Shown here piece by piece: positions 1 to 8,934 of a stretch of 46,301 nucleotides of DNA. The position numbers and the translations under genes were made by a program. The DNA is from JBBSBY01 sp038250835 (GTDB taxonomy: Bacteria; Desulfobacterota; Desulfomonilia; Desulfomonilales; Desulfomonilaceae). The stretch spans positions 1 through 46,301 of the forward strand of contig JBBSBY010000019.1 of assembly GCA_038250835.1 (NCBI GenBank), read 5' to 3'. The notes beneath the pieces are model-generated. The model was not told the DNA's origin. It was given only the letters and a program-made list of their open reading frames with translations, and made no database searches. Positions within the stretch are counted from its first letter, which is position 1. Each line of letters begins with the position of its first letter.

Positions 1-529
1 AAAGATTGGTTGAACTGTCCATCACTGATAAGGCGCCTACAGAACATTAGAAGTACTACTTCAAACCACTGAAAATAAAGTGACCACCAAAGCGCTCTCA
101 CTTGTCTTAATCCGCTGCAAATTAGCACATTAGGATCTGCGAATAAATATCTGTTCGACATCTTTGAGGCTAATGTTTGTCGGCGCATTTATAAGTGTTG
201 AATCTCAGTTATTCGAGATGTTTTGTTATTGGTATCAGAAAAGACCAGTAAGCGGCATTTCTGACTTTAGCGAAAGCGTTTGGTTACGTATTTTTGCACA
301 AATCTGACTCACCAGCTTCCTCTGACCAAATACAACCGCCCATATTCCTCCGGAAAGGTCCTTCTCCACTTGATCAGAGACGATGATATTCGTGTGTACC
401 ACATCACCCATTATCTATGCTATTACTAAAAATTACTTTCAACATTTTTAAGACCATTAATGAAGCTGCTCTGTCGAAAAATAAAGATAGAATACCTGTA
501 ACAGCAAAAGCTGCTTAAGGCGCCGGACG
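1..529. other. Gene-poor left edge
   Basis: I see no convincing gene here. Short open stretches run in from the left edge (one closes at a TAG at 48-50) and could be the tail of a gene that lies outside the window, but they are too short to judge. A short inverted repeat (ATCTC at 202-206, GAGAT at 215-219) precedes a T-rich run, which could be a weak terminator for such a gene. Confidence 0.4.
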
Positions 530-1945
530 ATGACGTTAAACTTTCTCAAAGAAGCGGATTTGCGTAAATTGCTCAAGGAATCTTGGTCAATAGGCTGGCC
601 TATGATTCTTATAATGTCTTTTCATTTCGCCATTGGCATCACCGATACATATGTCGCCGGTTTTTTGGGCACCAAAGTTCTTGCGGCGGTGGGGTACGTC
701 GGTCAGCTATACTGGACTCTAATGATATTGGCCAGCGGACTAACAGTAGGAACAGTCTCGATGATATCTCAAGCTTATGGGGCCAAATCCATTGAGGGTG
801 TTTCGAGCATAACCGCAAACTCCATGCTGATGGGACTAATCATTGCGGGCGTCATGACCGTTTTAGCCCAGATTTATCCCGCCGAAATTATACGGATCGC
901 CGGTATGCCCGAGGAAATTCGCATAATAGCTGAAGATTTCCTGAAGATATTTTCGCTTGTTCTGATCCCTACTTACCTAATGATCATTAGCGGGGGAGTT
1001 CTGCGAGCATCAGGCCGAGTTCGTTTGACCATGCTCACAAGTATGGCTGCGGCAGTCGTAAACGTAATTTTGGATCTTGTACTAAGCTTTGGGTGGGGCC
1101 CCGTACCGGCCTTAGGGTACCGCGGCATTGCGATGGCTACGGCGAGCGCAACGACATTGGGCATGACTTTAAATCTAATTGCCTTGTTCGTTGGGCCTTC
1201 CGCCATCACGTTCAGTTCAGTGATAGGTTTCCGGGGCGCCTGCATGAAGAATCTGATCAAGCTCGGTGTGCCGAGCGCTTTACAACAAACGGCATGGAAC
1301 GCCGGCACCCTGGTGGTCTATTTCTTGGTTGGATTGCTTCAGGGAGGTCAAATCACGGCTTTGGCGGCAATGACGGCAGGCCTGAGAATCGAGGCGATTG
1401 TCTTTTTACCCGTGATGGCGCTGAACATGGCCGCAGCGGTTCTCATAGGCAACCGACTGGGGGCCGGTGATCCGGCAGGAGCTCGATCCGCCGCAAAAGT
1501 TACAGTTCTTTTATCCTTTTCCATAGCTCTAATCCCAACGGCTTTGATATTCATTTTTGCTCCGCAATTGGCTGCCCTTCTTACAAAGGATCCTGCAGTT
1601 CTTGCTGAAATGACTCGCTATTTACGAGTAAACATGGTGGGAATGCCGTTTATGGCTATCGGTATAACGCTTTCAGGAGCTTTGCAGGGGGCGGGGGACA
1701 CTTTTGGGACCATGCGCATTATCTTTACCGGGATGTGGCTCTTGAGACTACCTTTAATAATTGGAGCCATCTATGTGTTTAAATCAGACGCTATCGGCGT
1801 ATGGTGGTCTATGACAATTTCGATGATTGCAATGTGCGCGCTTTTAATTCATCGTTTCAGGGGTGACGCCTGGATCATGGCGTCAATGGACAAGGAAAAC
1901 AAGAAAATGCTATGGGAAGCTTGCGTAAAACCGAAAGCCGGGTAA
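530..1945 (+). CDS. MATE family multidrug/metabolite exporter
   Basis: The 471-residue product has the usual MATE length and about twelve hydrophobic segments. It would export cationic or other small compounds across the inner membrane using a Na+ or H+ gradient. The N-terminal half carries the typical pattern of an early Gly-Pro-Met helix (SIGWPMILIMS near residue 20), and a repeat of it occurs in the second half (from about residue 240, LGVPSALQQ), as expected from the two-lobed MATE fold. The ATG at 530 has only a weak AAGG about 9 bases upstream. The gene stands alone and its substrate cannot be told from sequence. Confidence 0.9.
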   Translation: MTLNFLKEADLRKLLKESWSIGWPMILIMSFHFAIGITDTYVAGFLGTKVLAAVGYVGQLYWTLMILASGLTVGTVSMISQAYGAKSIEGVSSITANSMLMGLIIAGVMTVLAQIYPAEIIRIAGMPEEIRIIAEDFLKIFSLVLIPTYLMIISGGVLRASGRVRLTMLTSMAAAVVNVILDLVLSFGWGPVPALGYRGIAMATASATTLGMTLNLIALFVGPSAITFSSVIGFRGACMKNLIKLGVPSALQQTAWNAGTLVVYFLVGLLQGGQITALAAMTAGLRIEAIVFLPVMALNMAAAVLIGNRLGAGDPAGARSAAKVTVLLSFSIALIPTALIFIFAPQLAALLTKDPAVLAEMTRYLRVNMVGMPFMAIGITLSGALQGAGDTFGTMRIIFTGMWLLRLPLIIGAIYVFKSDAIGVWWSMTISMIAMCALLIHRFRGDAWIMASMDKENKKMLWEACVKPKAG

Positions 1946-2095
1946 TGCCGGCCTCGAGGATCAATGCGCAAAGCGTCATGGCTTTAAACCTTGCCTGAAT
2001 CAAAGTATATAGAATTATTTTGCTGCACATAAGCAGTAACCCGCCGACCAATTCACACTGGTAAAAATCGGCTCTGATGTCCCTTCTTTATAATC

Positions 2096-2614
2096 TCAGT
2101 CTCGAACGCTCATTGTGCTTCTGAATCTTTCAACCAGAAATTTGGCGGCAATTCCATTCATGACTCCCGTGATCGCGCCGCTCAGCAGCATAAACGGAGC
2201 CAGCAAGAAAATAGCTTCATTTTTAATAATGATTTCATAAGCGCCGAACAATTGTCCCGCATAATGCGCTATTGCCCCCAAGACGCTTACCCCGATAATA
2301 GAAAAGACACGAGGCCCAAAACTCTTTGCTATGCCCATTATCGCAACCGCGGTAATTCCGCCGGAAAGGGAAAGAATAAAAGCGGGAGACCCCAAAGTTC
2401 CTGAAAGAATGGATCCCAAAAAAATTCTGCCGAGAGTTATAAACGCAGCCTCTTTAAAACCATAGAGGAACAATGCGGCCAACGTGATGATGTTTGCGAA
2501 TCCGAATCGAAACCATGCTATTGTTATGGGTAGGAGAGCTTCGGCGGTATGTATTACCGTGGCGAGCGCCAAAAACAACCCTATTCTGGATAAGCGCCCG
2601 ATCTGATCCGTCAT
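2096..2614 (-). CDS. Gx transporter family membrane protein (heptaprenyl diphosphate synthase component I-like)
   Basis: This is a small integral membrane protein of about 172 residues with five or so hydrophobic segments rich in Gly and Ala. It resembles the Gx transporter family, often annotated as heptaprenyl diphosphate synthase component I, whose real function is uncertain. I chose the ATG at 2614 over an in-frame start at 2653 because it overlaps the stop of the upstream gene in an ATGA arrangement (stop at 2611-2613), a sign of translational coupling. The upstream partner is a NusG-domain-II protein, a pairing commonly seen for this family. The two may form a small redox- or lipid-linked membrane module, but that is inference. 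Confidence 0.75.
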   Translation of the reverse strand: MTDQIGRLSRIGLFLALATVIHTAEALLPITIAWFRFGFANIITLAALFLYGFKEAAFITLGRIFLGSILSGTLGSPAFILSLSGGITAVAIMGIAKSFGPRVFSIIGVSVLGAIAHYAGQLFGAYEIIIKNEAIFLLAPFMLLSGAITGVMNGIAAKFLVERFRSTMSVRD

Positions 2615-3018
2615 CTGCTGACCGCGTCTACATCCGAAGTCTGAGCCCCCCACTTAACCAAAACCCCATTAGGTAAACACAGTAAAAAATCGCCCTTATT
2701 TCCGATCGGCGCCATTCCCACGCAAATTTTATGCGGACATGGTGAACTGATTATTCTTGCTGCTCCGGACTTGATTTCCACGCATGTCGAACCAAGAGGA
2801 CCCGGCACTTCGATTATCTTATTGTGTCGAAGATCGTAACGTCCATAAATTCGATTGTTTTGATAAATTTCGATCTGATTTGATGGTAATCCCAACTTAG
2901 GCAAAAAAATGATCCCAATTATTGCGGCGCCGAGCGTTGCGACAATAAGCAGAATATCTATACCGGTCATGTCAAGCGGAGTCTTAATTGCGATCCTCAA
3001 AGGCCTAATCAAGCCCAT
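2611..3018 (-). CDS. NusG domain II-containing protein
   Basis: The product is 135 residues. It has one N-terminal membrane segment (about residues 18-40, IDILLIVATLGAAIIGIIF) followed by a small beta-rich domain on the outer face. The diagnostic part is SPCPHKICV near residues 92-100, then a Gly-rich turn and FLLCLPNGVLV. This is the cysteine-containing signature of the NusG_II domain family, which is unrelated to transcriptional NusG activity. A second in-frame ATG (residue 17) would give a shorter protein that starts at the membrane segment and is a plausible alternative start. Its stop overlaps the start of the Gx-transporter gene, so the two form an operon. Confidence 0.75.
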   Translation of the reverse strand: MGLIRPLRIAIKTPLDMTGIDILLIVATLGAAIIGIIFLPKLGLPSNQIEIYQNNRIYGRYDLRHNKIIEVPGPLGSTCVEIKSGAARIISSPCPHKICVGMAPIGNKGDFLLCLPNGVLVKWGAQTSDVDAVSR

Positions 3019-3274
3019 TCATTTTTTTCCGGCAACAGCGTTGATGAGTCTCATTGGTAGGATTTTCGAACATACAGCGATATTCATAAAACTAAAACAA
3101 GTTGTGATATAAACAATCAAAATAAATGGTCTGTGCGCATTGCCGGTACTATACATCACTAAACGTACGTTTTTGACCTGAACCATTTGTATTTTTCTTG
3201 CATTACCCGTATCATTCATTATAAGTATTCTTCCGAGCGGCCTCAACTACTGACTGCAAAAAAGGTTGGTCGAA

Positions 3275-3799
3275 ATGAAATGTCCGGCCTGTGGAGCTAT
3301 TGACGATAGAGTGATTGACTCACGTCTCGGTAAAGACAATAGTGTAATTCGTCGAAGACGCGAGTGCTTGAACTGTAAAAAGCGATTTACAACCTACGAA
3401 AGAATAGAAGAAATACTACCATACGTGATAAAAAAGGATGGGCGGCGGGAAGCATTCGATCGTAGAAAAATTGTTGAAGGAATGCTCCGGGCCTGCGAGA
3501 AAAGGCCGGTCAGCATTGACAGAATTGATATGGTGGCCGACGCGATCGAACAGGAATTGATGGAGAGGCCTGAGAAGGAGATCAGTGTTTCTTACGTCGG
3601 AGAGCGCGTCATGCAAGAACTGCAGCACTTGGACGATGTCGCTTATGTTCGCTTCGCCTCAGTTTACCGCTCTTTTCGAGATATTGAAGAGTTTATGAGA
3701 GAAATAAAGGAACTGTATGAACTCAAGGAAGCCCGGGAGCAGAGCAGGAACCAAAGAGATCTCCCGGAAGGAAACCAAAACCTCCAAGATTCCCCCTGA
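3275..3799 (+). CDS. nrdR: Transcriptional repressor NrdR
   Basis: NrdR is the ATP/dATP-sensing repressor of ribonucleotide reductase genes. The 174-residue product starts with a zinc ribbon (Cys3, Cys6, Cys31 and Cys34, with RRRREC preceding the second pair) and continues with an ATP-cone domain at about residues 47-137. I place the start at the ATG at 3275 (MKCPAC, the family's standard beginning) rather than an upstream in-frame TTG at 3266. An AAAAAGG run ends at 3265, a good ribosome binding distance. The protein is slightly longer than the usual 150-160 residues because of a charged C-terminal tail that overlaps ribD. No ribonucleotide reductase gene is in the window. Confidence 0.95.
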   Translation: MKCPACGAIDDRVIDSRLGKDNSVIRRRRECLNCKKRFTTYERIEEILPYVIKKDGRREAFDRRKIVEGMLRACEKRPVSIDRIDMVADAIEQELMERPEKEISVSYVGERVMQELQHLDDVAYVRFASVYRSFRDIEEFMREIKELYELKEAREQSRNQRDLPEGNQNLQDSP

Positions 3800-4922
3800 A
3801 GCTGAACATTACATGTTTCTTGCGCTCAAGCTTGCTCGCAGAGGTTTGGGTCGCACCTCTCCAAATCCCGCCGTAGGTGCGGTGATTGTCAAAAATGGTT
3901 TGGTAGTAGGAAAAGGTTATCATCGCGCCGCCGGTTTTCCCCACGCGGAAGTTGAAGCGATTAGATCCGCCGGGTCGGAAGCTCTGGGCTCGAATCTATT
4001 TGTCACCCTCGAACCCTGTAACCACCACGGAAGAACCCCTCCTTGCACGAAAGCTATACTTGAAGCGGGTATTCGCAGGGTATACTACGGGACCGACGAT
4101 CCTAATCCCGGCGTTACAGGCGGTGGAGCGCGGTTGCTACAAGAAGCGGGAGTACACGTGGTGGGACACGTCCTGGAGAGCAGATGCCGACGTATTAACG
4201 AAGTCTATTTAACCAATATAACGCAGAAACGACCATTTGTTTTTTTGAAATTGGCCATGAGCCTGGATGGGCGAATCGCCACCAAAATCGGGGCTTCTAA
4301 GTGGATTACATCTGAAGCGTCTCGCAGAAAAGTTCATCGTCTCAGAGATCGAGTTTCGGCCATTATGGTCGGCATTGGCACCGTGATTGCCGACAATCCT
4401 TCATTAACCACCCGTCTACCTGGTTCAAGAGGCCATGATCCGATAAGAGTAATAGTCGACAGCAGTTTGCGAACTCCTCCTGAGTCTCTAGTGCTCAATT
4501 CCGATTCCGCCTCGGGTTGTATCATTGCTTCTACCAAGAATCCACCATTGGACCGCAAGCTTGAACTCGAAAAACGCGGCGCTAAGGTTTTAAGCACCAA
4601 AGGTGGTAAACAGGTGGATTTGCCTGATTTATTGTCCCGACTCTACGCAATAGGAATTACTTCAGTTCTGGTTGAGGGAGGCGCAGGCCTCGCATGGGGC
4701 GCCCTTGAAGCCGGTATTGTCGACCGCTGCCTTTTCTTTTACGCTCCCATTATAATAGGTGGAGCCGCGGCCCCGTCGGGAATTGAGGGAATTGGAATCA
4801 GCAGGCTTGATGAAGCTCCGCGCCTTGTCGATATGAAAGCATTCAGAATCGGTCCCGACATTCTTTTGGATGGCATTGTGGCTTATCCAGCTAACCGCGA
4901 TCAAACACAGCAAACAAAATAA
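3717..4922 (+). CDS. ribD: Bifunctional riboflavin biosynthesis deaminase/reductase RibD
   Basis: RibD deaminates diaminohydroxyphosphoribosylamino-pyrimidine and then reduces the ribosyl side chain, two early steps of riboflavin synthesis. The N-terminal deaminase domain shows the zinc site HAE at residues 76-78 and PC...PPC with Cys101 and Cys110. The C-terminal reductase domain begins near residue 175 (PFVFLKLAMSLDGRIA). Family length fits at 401 residues. The ATG at 3717 has AAGG six bases upstream and lies 83 bases inside nrdR in another frame. An alternative ATG at 3813 would remove residues that align with family members, so I keep the long form. The nrdR-ribD order is common in bacteria. 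No ribE, ribBA or ribH follows, so the rest of the pathway is elsewhere. Confidence 0.93.
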   Translation: MNSRKPGSRAGTKEISRKETKTSKIPPEAEHYMFLALKLARRGLGRTSPNPAVGAVIVKNGLVVGKGYHRAAGFPHAEVEAIRSAGSEALGSNLFVTLEPCNHHGRTPPCTKAILEAGIRRVYYGTDDPNPGVTGGGARLLQEAGVHVVGHVLESRCRRINEVYLTNITQKRPFVFLKLAMSLDGRIATKIGASKWITSEASRRKVHRLRDRVSAIMVGIGTVIADNPSLTTRLPGSRGHDPIRVIVDSSLRTPPESLVLNSDSASGCIIASTKNPPLDRKLELEKRGAKVLSTKGGKQVDLPDLLSRLYAIGITSVLVEGGAGLAWGALEAGIVDRCLFFYAPIIIGGAAAPSGIEGIGISRLDEAPRLVDMKAFRIGPDILLDGIVAYPANRDQTQQTK

Positions 4923-5001
4923 TATTAAAGTGGATTCACAATAGCGCAGGCTACGGCTTGGCGTGGCTTGTCGCAAAAAGGCCTGTGGAAAGGCAATTCA
5001 A

Positions 5002-5610
5002 ATGATACTTCAAATTAATTCTCAACACCCGCAACCGAGGCATGTCACTCGGATTTCCGATATACTTAGGAATGACGGCGTTATAGTTTATCCTACCGAT
5101 ACGGTTTATGGCCTGGGATGCGATATACGCAGCAAGAAAGCTTTGGATAGGGTCCGAAGAATAAAAAAGATGGACAATAAACAGCCCCTTTCATTCGTTT
5201 TTGCCGATCTGAAATCCATATCACAATATGCGCAAGTTACGGATAATGATTACAAAATATTGAGACGATATCTGCCCGGTCCATACACATTTATTCTCAA
5301 GGCCACACGGTTGGTACCCCGAATAGTATTAACCAAACGTAATGAAGTCGGCATAAGAATACCTGATAATAGGATTTGCCAGGCTTTAGTAGCGGAGCTG
5401 GGAAATCCAATCCTCAGTTCTTCCGTACGCATGCCGGATGATCAACTCTTCGATGATCCAAAAGAAATTGACAAAGTGTACAAAGGTCAAGTGGATCTCG
5501 TTATCGACGGCGGCGTGTTCATGCCCGAGCCGTCATCTGTAATAAGTCTTTTGGAGGATGCTCCGGTGGTATTGCGACCCGGGAAAGGAGACGTCGATGA
5601 CTTTGAGTAA
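5002..5610 (+). CDS. yciO: YciO/Sua5-family protein (threonylcarbamoyl-AMP synthase-like)
   Basis: The 202-residue product is a single YrdC-fold domain. It lacks the C-terminal extra domain of long Sua5 proteins and most resembles E. coli YciO: VIVYPTDTVYGLGCDI near residues 28-43, LPGPYTFILKAT in the middle, and VDLVIDGG with VVLRPGKGDV at the end. Sua5/TsaC makes threonylcarbamoyl-AMP for the t6A modification of tRNA. YciO relatives are weak or uncertain in that role, so the exact reaction is not settled. I chose the ATG at 5002 because GGAAAGG lies at 4987-4993. The upstream in-frame GTG at 4963 has no ribosome binding site. It follows ribD by 79 bases and may be co-transcribed. Confidence 0.85.
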   Translation: MILQINSQHPQPRHVTRISDILRNDGVIVYPTDTVYGLGCDIRSKKALDRVRRIKKMDNKQPLSFVFADLKSISQYAQVTDNDYKILRRYLPGPYTFILKATRLVPRIVLTKRNEVGIRIPDNRICQALVAELGNPILSSSVRMPDDQLFDDPKEIDKVYKGQVDLVIDGGVFMPEPSSVISLLEDAPVVLRPGKGDVDDFE

Positions 5611-5921
5611 TCTACAAGAGTTATATTTCTTGTGGTTGTGACTTGATCATTAATTTATTTTTGATGTTCCCGTCCCGGTTCTCTCCCTAAGTTTGCGCCT
5701 TCCTGTTGATGATATTTACCTTGCATCCGTCTCGATACCTGCCAATAAGCATCAAAACCACGCTTAATACTAATCAACAGTCCCTCTTTCTACTGTGAAT
5801 CCGGAAGAGGCCGATTTTCTTTGACTATCCTGTATTTTTCAGCTAATGTTGCTGCTTGGCCGCGTGTAAGCGCCGGCTTGTAGTGTTCATTTCATTGCAT
5901 TTTCTTGCTGGAGGCCTTGGA
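5611..5921. other. Intergenic, no gene seen
   Basis: About 310 bases between the yciO-like gene and the exported hydrolase. The open frame of the hydrolase extends upstream to a TTG at 5856 but without a ribosome binding site. No hairpin with a T tract and no convincing promoter was found. Confidence 0.4.
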
Positions 5922-6785
5922 TTGAGAAGATTATCTTACGCTCTTCTCACGGCAATCTTTTGTGCCGTTTTGTTTCCTTCATTTTGTTTTTCCTATGGCG
6001 GCATTCGTGTAGGGATTCCCTTGCCCGATGGAAAAATCCTGCCGGCGTATTATTTTCTACCTCAATGCAAAATTGATAGACCCATCCCGGGGGTAGTTGT
6101 CGGGGTGGGCGTTGGGTCACAACTTATTCCTCAGTATCATGATTACTGCCGTCATTTGGCGGATTGTTATTACGCCGTGCTGTTGATTGATCCGTCCAAT
6201 TATCCTGAATCACTTGTACCCCATCCTTATACCTGGGATCGCGGCATGGGATACGTCAAGGGAAGTATCAATCAAGCGGCGGTAACAGCAAAACTGGCGT
6301 TCACGAACGATTGGTACTTACAATCCATTAAATCCGCTTTCGATTTTCTTTGCGCGTCGCCTATGGTGGATAAAACTCGGCTGGTCATAAGCGCTTTTTC
6401 TCAGCCCGCGAATGCGTCGCTGGTTTACGCAAACAGGGACCGAAGAGTGAAAGCGATCATCTGGAATTACGGGGGTTCCCCCTGGGTTATGCCGTATAAT
6501 GCGATGTACCTGCCACCTGTGCTCATTTTCCACGGAGAAAAGGACGATGTGTACGATGTAAAATATGCAAAACAATTGGCTTTTGAACTCAGAACCAATG
6601 CCAAAGATTTTGAACTGGGTATCTATCCTAACCAAAAACACATGTTCAATGTCTACTACGATCTTTTCACTGAAAATTGGAACTCCAGACCTGTCATTCG
6701 ACATAGCTTCGGAAAATTGATAGCATTCTTGAACAGAGTTCTAATGATCCAGCCGCACAAGAAGGTGTCATATTCACCCAGATGA
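5922..6785 (+). CDS. Exported alpha/beta-hydrolase of the dienelactone hydrolase type
   Basis: The product is predicted to be secreted: the first 24 residues form a signal peptide (a double Arg, a hydrophobic core, then FCFS before YGG). The mature part looks like a dienelactone-hydrolase-type alpha/beta-hydrolase. LIFHGEKDDVYDV would supply the catalytic Asp and NQKHMF the His. The expected nucleophile elbow G-x-S/C-x-G is replaced by A-F-S-Q-P, where the Ser could still be the nucleophile. I start at the TTG at 5922, because GGAGG at 5910-5914 is well spaced and the signal peptide then begins properly. An upstream TTG at 5856 lacks such a site. Substrate unknown. A non-catalytic role is possible given the altered elbow. 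Confidence 0.7.
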   Translation: MRRLSYALLTAIFCAVLFPSFCFSYGGIRVGIPLPDGKILPAYYFLPQCKIDRPIPGVVVGVGVGSQLIPQYHDYCRHLADCYYAVLLIDPSNYPESLVPHPYTWDRGMGYVKGSINQAAVTAKLAFTNDWYLQSIKSAFDFLCASPMVDKTRLVISAFSQPANASLVYANRDRRVKAIIWNYGGSPWVMPYNAMYLPPVLIFHGEKDDVYDVKYAKQLAFELRTNAKDFELGIYPNQKHMFNVYYDLFTENWNSRPVIRHSFGKLIAFLNRVLMIQPHKKVSYSPR

Positions 6786-7010
6786 ACGGTTTCTACTCTA
6801 TACCTATGCAAATTACTACTTGCAATCTCCCTTTACTTCAGTAATATGAATTTCTGACAATATTCAGATGGTGTTTCACTGCTGTAGCGATCCGTCCTAC
6901 TTGGTCCCCACTGAGGGAGCGATTCAATAAATTCGCAAAGTCGTACCAAGTAGCTTGTCTACGGCCCCCGCATCCACTCGAGCTATTCCCCTCGTATCGG
7001 AGAGCGCAAC

Positions 7011-8345
7011 ATGAACCATTCAATCCCATACTGGAATCCATATACTGAAACCCTACCGATAGAACAGCTCAAGAGAATGCAGCTTGCCAAATTCAAGCGA
7101 ATTTTTACCTGGGCATACGAAAAATCTAAATTTCACAGAAGTTTATATGATGACGCCGGTATATCTCCTGACCATATTCAGTCACTCGATGATCTTAGGC
7201 GGGTTCCAAAAGTGGAAAAGCACATGATGCGTTCCATTCAGCGCAAGCATCCCTTTCCTTACGGAGACGCCTTGTGCGTTCCTTTGGAGGAAGTTACCGA
7301 ATTTCGGCAAACCAGTGGAACCACAGGCCAACCTGTCTATCAGGCCGATACTTGGCAAGACTGGGAATGGTGGGCGGAATGCTGGGCGACTCTTTTGTGG
7401 GCCCAGGGCTATCGCCCCAGTGATCGAGTATTTCTTCCTTTTGGATATAATGTTTTCGTGGCTTTCTGGGCTGCTCACTACGCGTGTGAAAAGCTGGGCT
7501 GCGAAACCGTGCCTGGAGGTGTGCTCGATACAAAAGCCCGTATATTGAAGCTTCAAGAGCTTCAAGTCACGGGTATGATGGCGACCCCCACTTACGTGCT
7601 GGGAATGGCGGATGTAGCTCGTAAGATGGGTATCGACGCTGAAAAGGATTTGCAGGTCAAAAAGATTACATGCGCGGGTGAACCCGGAGCCCTTATCCCT
7701 TCTACTAAACGTCGTATTGAGGAAGCTTGGGGAGCAAAGGTTTATGATCACGTTGGAGCTACGGAAATTGGGGCATGGGGGTTTGAATGCTCAGAGCAGT
7801 CGGGGGCCCTCCACATAAATGAAGCAATGTTTTTAGTAGAAATAGAAGATTGGGATACAGGCCGACCGGTTACTGAACCGGGGCATCCGGGAAAAATGAT
7901 AATCACTGCATTGGACCGCATAGGACAACCGTGTGTCAGGTTCGACTCCAAAGACATTATTGAATATGGCAGTGAACGATGCTCTTGTGGAAGATCTTGG
8001 CGGTTGATTCCCGGCGGAGTTGTCGGTCGAGCCGATGACATAACCAAGGTTAAGGGCGTGCTTCTGTCGCCCTCGGCCATTGAGGACGTGGTGAGGTCCA
8101 TCAACGGCTTAAGCAATGAATATGAGGTTCTTGTTGAGAAAAGAGGCGACGCTGATTACATAGTGATCAAAGTTGAATTAAGCCCGGACGCTACCTCGTA
8201 CGAAAAACAAATCCAGGAAAATCTTAAAAATGAACTGCGGCTTAAGACGAATCTCGGGTACGATATTCAAGTTCATCCCTTTGGTACCCTTCCTCGCTAC
8301 GAAATTAAAGCCCGAAGATTTAAAGATTTAAGAAAACACCCGTGA
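7011..8345 (+). CDS. Phenylacetate-CoA ligase family (PaaK-like) AMP-forming enzyme
   Basis: This 444-residue enzyme belongs to the PaaK family, which activates aryl or other carboxylic acids to acyl-CoA through an acyl-adenylate. The phosphate-binding motif SGTTG is at residues 102-106. The adenine/substrate region HVGATEIG is at about 247-254, and the C-terminal lid domain begins near residue 345 (VVGRADDITKVKG). Length fits the family (about 430-445). A downstream 62-residue protein starts 9 bases after its stop. Sulfate reducers carry several such ligases, some for indolepyruvate-derived or aromatic acids. The real substrate cannot be read from sequence, and no paa or ior genes are adjacent. 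Confidence 0.88.
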   Translation: MNHSIPYWNPYTETLPIEQLKRMQLAKFKRIFTWAYEKSKFHRSLYDDAGISPDHIQSLDDLRRVPKVEKHMMRSIQRKHPFPYGDALCVPLEEVTEFRQTSGTTGQPVYQADTWQDWEWWAECWATLLWAQGYRPSDRVFLPFGYNVFVAFWAAHYACEKLGCETVPGGVLDTKARILKLQELQVTGMMATPTYVLGMADVARKMGIDAEKDLQVKKITCAGEPGALIPSTKRRIEEAWGAKVYDHVGATEIGAWGFECSEQSGALHINEAMFLVEIEDWDTGRPVTEPGHPGKMIITALDRIGQPCVRFDSKDIIEYGSERCSCGRSWRLIPGGVVGRADDITKVKGVLLSPSAIEDVVRSINGLSNEYEVLVEKRGDADYIVIKVELSPDATSYEKQIQENLKNELRLKTNLGYDIQVHPFGTLPRYEIKARRFKDLRKHP

Positions 8346-8353
8346 GGTCTGAT

Positions 8354-8542
8354 ATGAAAAATATGGATATTAGCGACTTGACGGTAAAAATTACAAGTCT
8401 CAGAAAATTAGCCAAAGAGATTCATGATCTTACTGATGATTTCCCGGCTATAAACAGGAATTCCAAAAGAGTAATGGCTTCCGCGGAAATGATGAAACTC
8501 AATCTTGAAGGAATAAGTTTGGAGATTGAGCAGAGTTATTAG
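8354..8542 (+). CDS. Small hypothetical protein coupled to the CoA ligase
   Basis: I do not recognise this 62-residue protein. It is rich in Leu, Ile, Lys and Glu in a heptad-like pattern and is probably helical or a short coiled coil. No membrane segment or cysteine motif is visible. The ATG at 8354 has GAGG (8344-8347) that overlaps the ligase stop, so it is probably translated with the ligase. An alternative GTG at 8342 overlaps the ligase stop but has no site of its own. Its position suggests a partner or regulator of the ligase, which is inference only. Confidence 0.6.
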   Translation: MKNMDISDLTVKITSLRKLAKEIHDLTDDFPAINRNSKRVMASAEMMKLNLEGISLEIEQSY

Positions 8543-8934
8543 CAATCTGTATATTTTGATGTGGCGCCTTTGAATTGCCGCTCTTTTGTGATCTTTGTTA
8601 ATGGGAATTTAGCGGTCTAAGCTCGAATGGACCTGGAGCATTCCTGATCCTCAAATTTTGAGAGATATGATAAAGCTAAAAACTACGCCACAAATAGGAG
8701 TAGCAATAGATATTAAAATACCATTTTTCCAGATAGAGCTGCGCATTAAAAGGCGTATATCGACGCAGCCGACCTTGTCCAAGAACCAACGAGCCTATTT
8801 CCGGCGCCTTCTATACAACCAAAAAATAAGGGAATTCTCATTCGAATTGACGCTCTAAATCATTTTTATTGACGAAAGTTTAAGTTCCTGTTACCAAATA
8901 TTGAATCTTTGGATTAGCTCCGGAGGTTTTCCAT
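8543..8934. other. Intergenic with one doubtful short open frame
   Basis: About 390 bases. A 66-codon open frame with a TTG start at 8658 is present on the plus strand, but it has no ribosome binding site and no recognisable protein features, so I do not call it. Nothing else stands out apart from the ribosome binding site of the next gene. Confidence 0.4.

Noticed and set aside
973..1308. Long antisense frames inside the MATE gene (and similar ones in qmo, RND and aconitase genes)
   Set aside because: They are shadows of well-supported genes on the other strand and have no signals of their own.
3019..3246. 75-codon open frame on the minus strand upstream of the NusG-domain gene
   Set aside because: Composition is not protein-like, there is no ribosome binding site, and it fills the divergent promoter region of nrdR.
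3200..3720. FMN riboswitch for ribD
   Set aside because: ribD starts inside nrdR, and no RFN-element consensus is seen upstream of either gene.
8658..8858. 66-codon open frame after the ligase operon
   Set aside because: TTG start without a ribosome binding site; no recognisable features.
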